Source of the DNA: Streptomyces sp. NBC_01317
Lineage (GTDB): Bacteria > Actinomycetota > Actinomycetes > Streptomycetales > Streptomycetaceae
Direction of reading: 5' to 3'
NCBI RefSeq assembly: GCF_035961655.1
Contig: NZ_CP108393.1
Span: 2,046,001-2,110,000, forward strand
Length of the DNA: 64,000 nucleotides
The translations under genes were made by a program, and so were the position numbers. Below, piece by piece: positions 28,901 through 36,420 of this stretch. The notes under the pieces are model-generated. The model did no database searches and had not been told where the DNA came from. It saw only the letters and a program-made list of their open reading frames with translations. Position 1 is the first letter of the stretch. Every line of letters starts with the position of its first letter.

Positions 28901-29822
28901 CGCCCCGGACGCTTCCTTGTGGCAGCTGCGCGCCGAGGCCGCAGTCGCGGGACTGCTGGGCGCCGGGGCCCGGATCGCCGCACTGCACCCTCAAGCCGTC
29001 GGCGAACAGCTCCTCACCGCGCTGCGGGGCGCCGCCCCGCAGGGGCCCAAGGGACCGGTGCAGCTGCTGACCGCGATCGACGCCGCAGGATGTGTGGTCA
29101 CCGCCGCCGCGGACGGTCGCCACCGGCCGCCGATGTGGACCGCACTGACTCTGCTCGACGACAGCGACCGGGCTGTCGCGGACGAGGCAGGGCACAAGCG
29201 GCGCTGGCAGGGATGGCTCTACTGGAGCAATGTGCTCCAGTTTCTGGATCATGGCGGCGGTGACAGTGTCCAGTTGACGACCAGCCTCCTGGAAGGCTTC
29301 ACCGTCGACGGCCTCAGCGTCGCCGGAGGCTCGGGCTGGCTCGAATCGCAGCGGGCCGAACGGCCGGCCACCGCCGTCACGGCGAGCCCCGCCGGAGACC
29401 TTATGGAAGAGCCCGCCCCGGTCGTCCCAGCCTCTCGGCCGGCCCATCCCTCCGACTCGGCTCATGACACAGGCTGGGAACAGGTGCTGGAGTTCCTCGA
29501 CCCCGATGAACCCGGTCTGCTCCCCCTCAGCCAAGGGCTGCGCGCTCTGGACGTGGTGCCGCCGGAAGCCGGCTACGAGCTGGACGAGCACGGTTGGATG
29601 GCCGAACTCGCCTGGTCCTCCGCCCGCATCGCCGTGGTGACGGCCCACCGGCCGGCCGACGGGGAGCACGATCACGACGCGGAGGACCGGGACAGAGCCT
29701 TCACCGCGGCAGGCTGGTGGATCAGCACAGCCGTCTCCTGCACCCCCCGGGACATCAAGGACCTCCTCGCCACGGCAAAGGGCGAAGACACGGACGCGAA
29801 CGACGGAGACCAGCAGCGATGA
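22995..29822 (+). CDS. Giant DEAD/DEAH helicase with DUF1998 and nuclease-like C-terminus (DruE / DrmA-DrmB-like)
   Basis: A 2275-residue protein. The helicase has Walker A TGTGSGKT (100-107), NYKMLDLLL, DEFHTYDG (from 223) instead of DEAH, ATSATLG (~263-269), a motif V TLELGIDIG and motif VI QRAGRAGR (1124-1131). It is dotted with Cys pairs (CRNCG, CPACD, CEACG, CPACG, CPRCG) likely binding zinc. The DUF1998 segment has LPGGTGYLHRL and four cysteines C1719, C1721, C1729, C1732. After it, PDVLFE...IALYLDGYEFH...RLRADGIRVFQLTYYDV (~1845-1910) has the rhythm of a PD-(D/E)xK/Vsr-like nuclease. The same combination in one chain is typical of Druantia DruE; in DISARM, helicase and DUF1998 are split (DrmA, DrmB). 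GTG 22995 follows AAGGAGAA. Its stop overlaps the next gene by four bases. Confidence 0.9.
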   Translation: MRPTLAAAQLRGSLTQYLTTTYALTDEDTRRALERFLEHPETGMFRGPYLRIRTPFHKAVAGWEKHLEWNPGFTPYRHQAKAYERLSTLHGPALPTLVTTGTGSGKTESFLVPVLDHCRREKALGRRGVKAVLLYPMNALATDQAGRIGEYLAQPDLAQVTAGLYIGDRPDTDFRRVMTRREEMRQSPPDLLITNYKMLDLLLQRTEDRALWQDSKIQYVVLDEFHTYDGAQGTDVAMLLRRLAMATGQSKPGRPLGSICPVATSATLGEGGPGTGPGSILEVAAQVFGMPFSADALVGEERMTPEQFTGPVNYGLPEPPSPEEVIARSGGPDVVSRPDTLDLNALAARMLGQQGLSAFEIGRLLKQHDFTQGVLSLLDGDPLSEWELRDRLGRFGYTWGRTARENPRLALAALARFVALLSAARDPESDERRPRPLLHVETHLWIRPVGRIVRGVGTGKPEFHWYEDDRAPRSALPTAPPEGDEEPEAGQIGHVARSHRAQSAIGADTAVRQASIRLPAVYCRNCGRSGWAAVSPEADPQQLVMAHDKIWRASVGREKRRIRYFIAATAAEQEDTLAAVSQSRPATGGGQPPALILDGAQGTYRLAVAQDAGNLQDACFVQAITEKKTADRAAVDQRCPACDTDNAMRFLGTRPAALAAATVTQLFTGQEVALEAEERKTLLFNDSTQDAAHRAGYVANRSFTFSLRSLLARNLDESGEPSALNDLIGNVLDSVDDPQALAAVVPPDLYDEPGVDRLLSGRGTGDLRTWKLIGERLAFATVMEFGLRSRQGRTLELTRTAAAEVVIGDQNRITMLARDLHMALPGQLLGTGLPTAERYLAFVRGLLERVRLRGGVRHRWLEPWVKDAGVTRFKIWGGRPDGMPAFPDSVAAPRFLLDGDKGRSDFDSTTARTGWYQDWARRCLGLDAPGATEYLRRLLPVLVDEGLLAVRTAQDRTMKVYGLQPGHVEVRLLEDDIVNKAFVTCEACGWQQVVHPSRRTRWYGHPCPRYRCRGQITAPQPGQATVLSSGSTSFGGPRPRDYRDDYYRHLYRTGGTFRVVTAEHTGMLTRPQRERVERAFRDGTHYTDPNVLSCTPTLELGIDIGDLSAVLLGSLPKGPANYVQRAGRAGRRTGNALVVAFGGRRARDLYYLDEPREMIAGDIVPPGCYLSAVEILRRQYTAHLLDLAARGRLTTSDGEPLQPAPRLVSALFGSTAWCQELADAALAHGAVLVESFLDLFPSLPGRPDTGVSGQAAEELRAYACGGIVRSLQEAEEEWTGRGEELRRRLHAIDAAMDQLVRSDPEQEREWRELRAERYATGNLLRDLNQTSAHGALVELGLLPNYTLSDTTTQLEATLSWTEQPETEGAKKTYHSEVRDYERSRRSALSELAPGNSFYVNGYKHVVRALDIGSPERRAWSVWRLCPACGYVRTENAQADASPCPRCGGREIADAGCVQRVLEPKRVMSRDKRDDARVRDDKDERDSKRYAVLTTVDVDPVHLATGSWRHDTAVFGVDFTRQAVVRTLNLGLDRQDGSSTVPLAGADVRINPFYVCTSCGGATSDGRPVVDIHQDALTESLAAATRASAHHQLWCPRRKVRTSTPEGQGKGEDVPLLLAHELTTEAVRILLPASVARVKERLASFTAALFVGIAARYGGDPDHIDITAASMPDGNDPEWPRRFLVVYDRLPGGTGYLHRLATSDGFREVLLRAREVIDSCPCIEKGLDGCHRCLLRRVPAGDYDKVSRNEVRQMLDELLGADGGDWATSPVTTTHQIPLERQAESDLEVMFLETLDEWAKQPSAKASADAYTTTAGTYSLDLRLTGVDGATVSWRVSQQRVLDGTRPDVLFERTDAPGPRIALYLDGYEFHAGPKHKDRLADDAVKRTRLRADGIRVFQLTYYDVKDWRTRVRDTGYASTGPENPVWLPYGEQGQKRARDYYAGVHGGLPGELSANLWVNPADLLIAHLRAPDASLWQLRAEAAVAGLLGAGARIAALHPQAVGEQLLTALRGAAPQGPKGPVQLLTAIDAAGCVVTAAADGRHRPPMWTALTLLDDSDRAVADEAGHKRRWQGWLYWSNVLQFLDHGGGDSVQLTTSLLEGFTVDGLSVAGGSGWLESQRAERPATAVTASPAGDLMEEPAPVVPASRPAHPSDSAHDTGWEQVLEFLDPDEPGLLPLSQGLRALDVVPPEAGYELDEHGWMAELAWSSARIAVVTAHRPADGEHDHDAEDRDRAFTAAGWWISTAVSCTPRDIKDLLATAKGEDTDANDGDQQR

Positions 29823-32074
29823 CGACCACGGGCGTGACCCTGCGTCTGCTCGACAAAGCGGACAAGGAGATCCTGAGGCTGCCTCGTGCGGTCAAGGGCG
29901 CGATCTACGACTTCCAGCACAAGTTCAAGGAGAACCCGCACCTCCGGGGTCTGCGGTTGAAACAACTGGAGGGTCACGGCCGGCTCTGGTCAGCCCGTGT
30001 CAACGACGAGTACCGGGCCCTGCTGCTGCGCCTGGCGGACACCGACTGGCTCATCGTCTCCGTCAAACACCGCAAAGACGTGTACGAGAAGCTCGACCGG
30101 CTCTCGTACGGAATCAATCGGATCACCGGCGGCATCGAATACGTCGACCTCGAGATCGTCGAGGAGAGCGTCCTTCGTCGAGCGGCGACTCCCGGGCCGG
30201 CCACCGCCCCCATCGAGCCTGCCCCGGCGCCCGCTCCCGCCCCCCTGTTCGCCGCGTTCTCCGATGAGCAGCTCACCGACCTCGGCGTCGCGGGACCGCT
30301 CGTACCGGTCGTCCGGACCCTGACCACAGAAGATCAGCTCCTCGGCCTGGCGGAGTACGCCCCGCAGCTCACTTCCGAAGTCCTGCTCGCACTTCACGAC
30401 GGCGCGTCGTACGACGCGGTGCTGGAGCAGATCACCAGTGCCGTCTCCGCACCGGGCCCCGTCGACACCGACGACTTCCGGGCCGCCGCCGAGCGGCCGG
30501 CCACCATAGTCACGACGACGGACGAGGCGCTGCGCGAAGCCCTGGAAGGCGGCGACTTCGGTCGGTGGAAGGTATTCCTCCACCCGACCCAGTCCCGGCT
30601 CGTCGACCGCGATTACTCGGGCCCCGCACGGGTGGGTGGCGGGCCGGGCACGGGCAAGACCATCGTGGCCCTGCACCGGGTCAAGCACCTGGTGGACCGG
30701 CTCCCTCCCGGACGCAACAAGCCCGTTCTCCTCACCACTTACAACAAGAATCTTGCCGCCGACCTCAGGTCACGGCTGCTCCAGCTGGGCGGCGAGGAGC
30801 TGCTGGCGCGGGTGGAGATCAGCCACGTCGATCAGCTCGCGCTGCGCGTCGTACGCGAAGCCGAGCCCGGAAGCGCCAAGCAGACGCTCGACGAGAGCCA
30901 GGCTCTGCGAGAGTGGCGTGCCATGCTCGACGAGCTGGGCGAAACCGGGTGGGACGCCCAGTTCCTGCACGACGAATGGTCGCAGGTCATCCTGGGCCAG
31001 GCCGTCGTTTCCCGCACCGAATACTTCCGTGCGCGGCGAGCCGGCCGGGGCAAGAACATCGCACGGGCCGAGCGCGCCGAGATCTGGCAGCTCGCGGAGC
31101 GTTTCACCCAGCGACTCGACCGCCTCGGGCGGCAGACCTGGGAACAGGTCGCGGAGCGCGCTGCGCGGCTGGAGATGGACCGCGAGCGGCGGATCCAAGC
31201 CGTCGAACGTCAGCGGGAGGAGGCGGGTGGTCTCGACAACATCCATCTTCAGGCCAGCTCGGCGGGCTGGCTGCGGCACCGCTTCCAGCACATCGTCGTC
31301 GACGAGGCACAGGACCTGCGGGCCGCGCACTGGAAGCTGCTGCGGGCGATGGTGCCGCGTGCCGCCAACGACATCTTCCTCGTGGGCGACACGCACCAGC
31401 GTATCTACGGCAACCAGGTCACCCTGGGCAGCCTCGGGGTCCATATCCGCGGCCGCTCGGCCAAGCTGACGTTGAGCTACCGAACGACGCGGCAGATCCT
31501 CGGATCCGCTCTCGGGGTGCTCAGCGGTGAGAGCTTCGACGACCTGGACGGCAGTACCGAGGACCTGGCCGGGTACAGGTCCGTCCTGACCGGAAGCCTT
31601 CCGCAGTTGCACGGTTGCGACGACTGGGAGTCCGAGCAAGAGTCGATCGCCGCACTCCTCGTCGACTGGATCGCCCTGCCGACACCCCCAGGGCAGATCG
31701 CCGTCTGCGTTCCGACCAACGCCATGGCAAGCGAGCTTGCTTACACTCTACTCGCCCACAAGGGAATCAAGGCCGTCGAGATCGGCCCCGAGGGCCCTCG
31801 TGGAGACGAAGGCGTCCACATCGGCACGATGTTCCGCTTCAAGGGACTCGAGTACCAGCGCATGGTCATCGCGGGCGTGCGGGACGGGCTCGTCCCCCGG
31901 GAGGCGGTCACCCGCCTACAGAGCGACGATGCCGTCCGCTATCGACGCGAGCTCCAGCGGGCCCGCTCACTGCTCTTCGTCGCTGCCACCCGTTCTCGGG
32001 ACAGCCTCGCCATCTTCTGGCACGGCCGTCCGAGCCCGTTCCTCGACCCGCTCATGCGTTTGCCCGCTTCATGA
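29819..32074 (+). CDS. RelE/ParE-fold domain fused to UvrD/Rep-type SF1 helicase
   Basis: A 751-residue protein. Residues 1-90 read as a RelE/ParE-type fold (LPRAVKGAIYDFQHKFKENPHLRGLRLKQLEG, RLWSARVNDEYRALLL, IVSVKHRKDVYEKL). A Pro/Ala linker (~125-145) leads to a UvrD-like helicase: Walker A GGPGTGKT (274-281), DEAQD (495-499), LVGDTHQRIYGNQ, LTLSYRTT, TMFRFKGLEYQ and VAATRSRDSL. ATG 29819 overlaps the stop of the DUF1998 helicase (ATGA), so synthesis is coupled and the two probably act together. RelE domains cleave ribosome-bound mRNA and ParE poisons gyrase; typical catalytic residues cannot be judged by eye here. The fused domain may instead serve as a protein- or nucleic-acid-binding module. 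No antitoxin gene is adjacent. Confidence 0.9.
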   Translation: MTTTGVTLRLLDKADKEILRLPRAVKGAIYDFQHKFKENPHLRGLRLKQLEGHGRLWSARVNDEYRALLLRLADTDWLIVSVKHRKDVYEKLDRLSYGINRITGGIEYVDLEIVEESVLRRAATPGPATAPIEPAPAPAPAPLFAAFSDEQLTDLGVAGPLVPVVRTLTTEDQLLGLAEYAPQLTSEVLLALHDGASYDAVLEQITSAVSAPGPVDTDDFRAAAERPATIVTTTDEALREALEGGDFGRWKVFLHPTQSRLVDRDYSGPARVGGGPGTGKTIVALHRVKHLVDRLPPGRNKPVLLTTYNKNLAADLRSRLLQLGGEELLARVEISHVDQLALRVVREAEPGSAKQTLDESQALREWRAMLDELGETGWDAQFLHDEWSQVILGQAVVSRTEYFRARRAGRGKNIARAERAEIWQLAERFTQRLDRLGRQTWEQVAERAARLEMDRERRIQAVERQREEAGGLDNIHLQASSAGWLRHRFQHIVVDEAQDLRAAHWKLLRAMVPRAANDIFLVGDTHQRIYGNQVTLGSLGVHIRGRSAKLTLSYRTTRQILGSALGVLSGESFDDLDGSTEDLAGYRSVLTGSLPQLHGCDDWESEQESIAALLVDWIALPTPPGQIAVCVPTNAMASELAYTLLAHKGIKAVEIGPEGPRGDEGVHIGTMFRFKGLEYQRMVIAGVRDGLVPREAVTRLQSDDAVRYRRELQRARSLLFVAATRSRDSLAIFWHGRPSPFLDPLMRLPAS

Positions 32075-32549
32075 ACACACCGGACGGCTGAGCCACCCTG
32101 GAGCAGGAGATCCTCGGGGACTCAGCCGCCCCGTTTGGCGAGCCCAACGCTCCGGAGCACTGATGGCGCAGGTGACGCGTAATCAACAGCGGACGGGACG
32201 ACGAGAACAGCTCCGCCCAGGCGATCCCTCGGTCACTCCTGACACGCTTGCGCGATCAGGCCGTCCCTTCGATGCGATGCGGCTTCACCTCCTGTAGAGA
32301 CACCAGGGCTTGGAGGTTCGACCTACTCGGTGACACCCAGAGGCAGCTGCGCCGAAGTCACCGTGGGCCAGTCGTCTCTGACACCACAACAGCTCTCGCC
32401 TCGCGGTCGTCTATTTCCCGGACGCAGCGCATCGTGATCGCCGGCGGCTCCCTGCGGTCGGATGGCACGAGGCGGCCACGAAGCGCACCCTCAGCAAGGA
32501 CGCGACGCCCCGTGCGGCTCGGTGAGCTCAAGCCTTGGCTGACGCGCAA
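32075..32549. other. Non-coding right margin of the island
   Basis: About 475 bases with no natural-looking protein, RNA gene or clear terminator. It leads into the right-hand repeats. Confidence 0.4.
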
Positions 32550-32716
32550 TCAGAACGGGCGTCAAGTGAGCGTCAGCCCGTCGCGCACCATTCCCGGAGA
32601 AAGTCACCGCAGCTGGCTCAGCCCTCGCGGTCGTGGGTGAAACCACAGGTCAGAGCAGTCTGCCCGGAACGGCACGCACTCCACGTCGTGTACCGGGGGA
32701 AGCAGGTCGAACAACC
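32550..32716 (-). repeat. Degenerate second copy of the methyltransferase 3' end with its flank
   Basis: 32646-32716 aligns, with small gaps, to the intact gene end. Read on the minus strand it gives GLFDLLPPVHDVECVP, against AFDLFPMTHHVECVA in the live gene. 32550-32575 matches 831-856 of the left repeat at 23 of 26 bases, at a similar distance (96 against 116 bases). The unit therefore resembles the left repeat and lies immediately downstream of the intact gene, as expected from an earlier integration at the same site. Confidence 0.65.
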
Positions 32717-32733
32717 CACGCGAACCGTAAAAA

Positions 32734-32798
32734 CGCAGGTCAGGCACCCTTCTCAGCAGGCTCCAGGATCGCCACGCACTCCACATGATGCGTCATCG
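32734..32798 (-). repeat. Right direct repeat at the intact 3' end of the RNA methyltransferase gene
   Basis: These 65 bases cover the last codons, stop and six bases beyond the stop of the methyltransferase gene. They match 947-1011 at 55 positions, 31.8 kb away. Position at the 3' end of a conserved gene is the usual form of an attachment site used by an integrating element. Confidence 0.75.
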
Positions 32799-34083
32799 GG
32801 AAGAGGTCGAAGGCGCGGAGTTTTCGGGGCTTGTAGCCCCCCTCTCGGAAGTACGCCAGGTCTCGGGACAGGGCCGCCGGGTCGCAGGCCACGTACGCGA
32901 TGCGGCGGGCGCCGAGGGTGGTGATGTGTTTGACGACCTGTTTGCCGGCGCCCGCGCGTGGGGGGTCCAGGACGATCAGGTTCGTCTCCGTGATGTGCGT
33001 GCGGGGCAGGACCTGGTCGACCTTGCCCTGTTCGATCCGGACCCGGGGCAGGTCCTGGAGGTTGTGCCGCGCGTCCTCGACCGCTCGCTTGCCCGACTCG
33101 ATGCCGAGGACCGCGCCGGTCTCGCCCACCCGTTCCGCGATGGCGCCCGCGAACAGGCCCACCCCGCAGTACAGGTCGAGCGCCGTGTCGCCCTTCCTCG
33201 GCATCAGGCCCTGCATCACGGCCTCCACCAGCATCTGGGGTGCCTCGGGGTGGACCTGCCAGAAGCCGCCCATGCCGACGCGGTACGTACGGCCGTCCGC
33301 CCGCTCGCGGACGAACGCGCGGCCGTGCACCCGGTGCACTCCCCCGTCGTGCTCCTCGACCCGCAGGACCGACACCGGCTTGTCCAGTTCGACCAGCGGC
33401 AGCCGGCCGCCCGGCCTCGGCGCCAGGACGACCTGGCGGTCGCCGGAGCCCGACGCGCCGATCGCCTCGACCGTCGCGATCTGCGGCCAACTGCGCTTCT
33501 CCACACCCAGTTCGCTGACCGCCTCCGTGGCGATCATGCAGTGGTCGACCGGCTCGATGTCGTGCGAGCGGTGCTTGCGCAGGCCCGCCCTGCCGTCCTC
33601 GTCCACCGCGTACTGCACCCGCGAGCGCCACGCCGGCACCTCGCCCGCCGGCAGTTTGTCGCCGGGCGCGGGCATGACCGTCCCGTCCCAGCCCGCCTCT
33701 TCCGGCGTCAGGCCCGCGAGCCGCTGGAGCTGCTCGGTGATGACCTCACCCTTGAGCCGCCGCTGCGCGCCCGGCTTGGCGTGCTGCCAGTCGCAGCCAC
33801 CGCACCGGCCGGGGCCCGCGTACGGACACGGCGCCTCGACCCGGTCCTTGGACGCGTCGAGGATCTCCACCGCGTCGGCGCGCAGGAAGCGGGAGTCCGC
33901 CTCGCCCTCCGTCACGCGTACCCGGACCTTCTCGCCGGGCAGCGCGTGCCGTACGAACAGCACCCGGCCCTCGTCGGTACGGGCCACACAATGGCCACCG
34001 TGCGCGACGGGACCGACCTCGACCTCGTACTCCTCCCCCACCAGCGACGCCTGCTCGGAAGAAGGCTGCGGTTCTGTCTGCAT
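32740..34083 (-). CDS. TRAM-domain 23S rRNA (uracil-5)-methyltransferase, RumA/RlmD-like
   Basis: A 447-residue class I SAM-dependent RNA methyltransferase. An N-terminal TRAM segment (EVEVGPVAHGGHCVAR) precedes a Cys cluster CPYAGPGRCGGCDWQH, which in relatives binds a 4Fe-4S cluster. SAM-binding parts are LDLYCGVGLFAGAIAE and LDPPRAGAGKQV. The catalytic nucleophile lies in YVACDPAALSRDL, and the end is the family's FPMTHHVECVA. It probably methylates a uridine of 23S rRNA at C5 (some homologues act on tRNA). The last 60 bases are duplicated at the left end of the defence island, so the gene is an integration target that has kept its function. ATG 34083 has GGAG about ten bases upstream. Confidence 0.9.
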   Translation of the reverse strand: MQTEPQPSSEQASLVGEEYEVEVGPVAHGGHCVARTDEGRVLFVRHALPGEKVRVRVTEGEADSRFLRADAVEILDASKDRVEAPCPYAGPGRCGGCDWQHAKPGAQRRLKGEVITEQLQRLAGLTPEEAGWDGTVMPAPGDKLPAGEVPAWRSRVQYAVDEDGRAGLRKHRSHDIEPVDHCMIATEAVSELGVEKRSWPQIATVEAIGASGSGDRQVVLAPRPGGRLPLVELDKPVSVLRVEEHDGGVHRVHGRAFVRERADGRTYRVGMGGFWQVHPEAPQMLVEAVMQGLMPRKGDTALDLYCGVGLFAGAIAERVGETGAVLGIESGKRAVEDARHNLQDLPRVRIEQGKVDQVLPRTHITETNLIVLDPPRAGAGKQVVKHITTLGARRIAYVACDPAALSRDLAYFREGGYKPRKLRAFDLFPMTHHVECVAILEPAEKGA

Positions 34084-34249
34084 GAGGGAGTAGCTCCAAG
34101 TTCACGGTTCGTGGGTGCGATCACGGGGGGGGTGGGAGTGCTGCACGGGGGGTGGTGTTGGGGGGAGACACGCCTGTGCTCCTGCTCAGCCCACCAGTGT
34201 ACGTGCGCCCCGTCCCGCCGCCCGCCACCGGCGAAACCCTCCGCGACCC

Positions 34250-36301
34250 TCAGCCCTTGTTCGTCGGCTCCTTCGGCCTCTCGTCCACCGGACCCCGCCG
34301 CACCGCCCCCGGCGCCTGGTACACCGCCCTCTTCTTCGCGCGCTTCTTCGCCCGCTCCGAGGACTCCAGCTGGTACGGCACCGAGGTCACCATCACCCCC
34401 GGCGTGAAGAGCAGCCGCCCCTTGAGCCGCAGCGCGCTCTGGTTGTGCAGCAGGTGCTCGTACCAGCGGCCCACCACGTACTCGGGGATGTAGATGCTGA
34501 CGGCGTCCCGCGGGTTCTCGGTGCGCAGGCCGCGTACGTACTCGATCACCGGGCGGGTGATCTCGCGGTACGGGGAGTCCAGGATCTTCAGCGGCACGTT
34601 GATGCCCCGCCGCTCCCACTCCTCCCGCAGCACCTTCGTCTCCGCCGGGTCGACGCTGATGGACAGCGCCTCCAGGGTGTCGGAGCGCATCAGCTTCGCG
34701 TAACCGAGGGCGCGCAGCGTCGGCTTGTGGAGTTTGGAGACGAGGACGATCGAGTGCACGCGGGACGGCCTGACGCTGTCGTCGGACGGGCCCTCGGCCG
34801 CCGCGATCTCCTCGGCGACCCGGTCGTAGTGCCTGCGGATCGCGGTCATCACGGCGAAGAAGATCACCATACCGAGCAGCGCGACCCAGGCGCCGTGCGT
34901 GAACTTGGTCGCCAGGACCACCACGAGCACCAGCCCCGTGAAGAACGCCCCGAAGGCGTTGATGGCCCGGGAGCGGACCATGTGGCGGCGCTTCGCCACG
35001 TTCTTCTCGGTCCTGAGGTGGCGGTTCCAGTGCCGGACCATGCCGGTCTGGCTCAGGGTGAAGGAGACGAAGACCCCGACGATGTAGAGCTGGATCAGCC
35101 GCGTCGAGTCGGCGCCGTAGATCCAGACGAGCAGCGCCGCCGCGCCGGCCAGCAGGACAATGCCGTTGGAGAACGCCAGGCGGTCGCCGCGGGTGTGCAG
35201 CTGACGGGGCAGGTAGCGGTCCTGGGCGAGGATCGAGCCGAGGAGCGGGAAGCCGTTGTACGCGGTGTTCGCGGCCAGGAACAGCACCAGCGCCGTGGCC
35301 GCCGCGAGCACCACGAACAAGAACGTTCCGTCACCGAAGACGGCGGCCGCCACCTGGGAGATCACCGGGTTCTGGACGTACCCCTGACCGACCGGGACGC
35401 CGCTGCTCCGCAGCAGGTCCGTCTCCGGGAACTCCGCCATCTTCACGTGCGTGGCCATGGCCAGGCCGATGATGCCGCAGAACATGGTCACGGCGAGGCC
35501 GCCCATCAGGGCGAGGGTCGTGGCGGCGTTCTTGCTCTTGGGCTTGCGGAACGCCGGGACGCCGTTGCTGATCGCCTCGACGCCGGTGAGCGCGGCACAT
35601 CCGGAGGAGAAGGCGCGCAGGAGCAGGAAGACCAGCGCGAAGCCGGCCAGTCCCTGGTGCTCCGCCTTGATCTTGAAGTCGCTGGTCGGGGAGTGCATGG
35701 TCTCGTTGAGGACAAGACCGCGGAACGCGCCCCAGAGGATCATGAGGAAGACGCCGCCGACGAAGACGTACGTCGGGATGGCGAAGAGCTTGCCCGACTC
35801 CCGTACCCCGCGCAGGTTCATCACCGTCAGCAGGATGATGATCCCGACGGCACACGCCACCTTGTTCTCGATGACGAAGGGGATCGCCGAGCCCAGGTTC
35901 TCGACCCCGGACGAGATGGACACGGCCACAGTCAGGATGTAGTCGACCAGCAGCGCGCTGGCGACGGTGAGGCCGGCCTTCGGCCCGAGGTTGGTGTTGG
36001 CGACCTCGTAGTCGCCGCCCCCGCTCGGGTAGGCGTGGACGTTCTGCCGGTAGGAGGCGACAACCGTGAACATCAGGACCACGACGGCGGCGGCGATCCA
36101 CGGGCTGAAGTGGTAGGCCGACACACCCGCGACGGACAGGACCAGGAGGACTTCTCCCGGTGCGTACGCCACCGAGGACAACGGGTCGGAGGCGAAGACG
36201 GGCAGCGCGATGCGTTTGGGGAGGAGGGTCTCTCCCAGCCTGTCGCTACGCAACGCCCGCCCGATGAGAATCCGTTTGGGCACGTCGGTCAGTTTGGACA
36301 C
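34250..36301 (-). CDS. APC-family amino acid/potassium permease with C-terminal cytosolic domain
   Basis: A 683-residue integral membrane protein of the amino acid-polyamine-cation superfamily. It starts SKLTDVPKRILIGRALRSD and has about twelve hydrophobic helices between residues ~30 and 470, including FASDPLSSVAYAPGEVL and YPSGGGDYEVANTNLGP. A ~190-residue soluble tail follows (VHSIVLVSKLHKPTLRALGYA...). This architecture is common to actinobacterial APC permeases next to TrkA-type genes, and some relatives (KimA) carry potassium, so a K+ role is possible given the neighbours. The GTG at 36301 is the conserved start; no clear ribosome site is seen, so it may be leaderless. Divergent from the TrkA-like pair. 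Confidence 0.88.
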   Translation of the reverse strand: MSKLTDVPKRILIGRALRSDRLGETLLPKRIALPVFASDPLSSVAYAPGEVLLVLSVAGVSAYHFSPWIAAAVVVLMFTVVASYRQNVHAYPSGGGDYEVANTNLGPKAGLTVASALLVDYILTVAVSISSGVENLGSAIPFVIENKVACAVGIIILLTVMNLRGVRESGKLFAIPTYVFVGGVFLMILWGAFRGLVLNETMHSPTSDFKIKAEHQGLAGFALVFLLLRAFSSGCAALTGVEAISNGVPAFRKPKSKNAATTLALMGGLAVTMFCGIIGLAMATHVKMAEFPETDLLRSSGVPVGQGYVQNPVISQVAAAVFGDGTFLFVVLAAATALVLFLAANTAYNGFPLLGSILAQDRYLPRQLHTRGDRLAFSNGIVLLAGAAALLVWIYGADSTRLIQLYIVGVFVSFTLSQTGMVRHWNRHLRTEKNVAKRRHMVRSRAINAFGAFFTGLVLVVVLATKFTHGAWVALLGMVIFFAVMTAIRRHYDRVAEEIAAAEGPSDDSVRPSRVHSIVLVSKLHKPTLRALGYAKLMRSDTLEALSISVDPAETKVLREEWERRGINVPLKILDSPYREITRPVIEYVRGLRTENPRDAVSIYIPEYVVGRWYEHLLHNQSALRLKGRLLFTPGVMVTSVPYQLESSERAKKRAKKRAVYQAPGAVRRGPVDERPKEPTNKG

Positions 36302-36360
36302 GCAAAGGATCGTATGCGTTCGAACGATGAGCTGTGCAGGCAGCACCGCCTACTGAGATG

Positions 36361-36382
36361 GCGGCAACGGCGGCGTTGCCGC
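36361..36382. promoter_or_regulatory. Hairpin in the permease/TrkA divergent region
   Basis: GCGGCAACG-GCGG-CGTTGCCGC is a perfect 9-bp stem with a 4-base loop, 17 bases before a longer palindrome. It could be an operator or an RNA hairpin in a leader. Confidence 0.45.
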
Positions 36383-36398
36383 ATAAGCTCAGGTGCAG

Positions 36399-36420
36399 GG
36401 GACACCGTATACGGTGTCCC
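36399..36420. promoter_or_regulatory. Perfect 22-bp palindrome, candidate operator
   Basis: Arms GGGACACCG and CGGTGTCCC flank TATA at the centre; every base pairs. It lies about 90 bases before the first TrkA-like gene and about 100 bases before the divergent permease, a good place for a dimeric repressor acting on both. The regulator is not identified. Confidence 0.6.

Noticed and set aside
1..32800. Integrase, transposase or relaxase expected for a mobile island
   Set aside because: I read every substantial frame and found none; the element must be immobilised or its recombinase lies left of the window.
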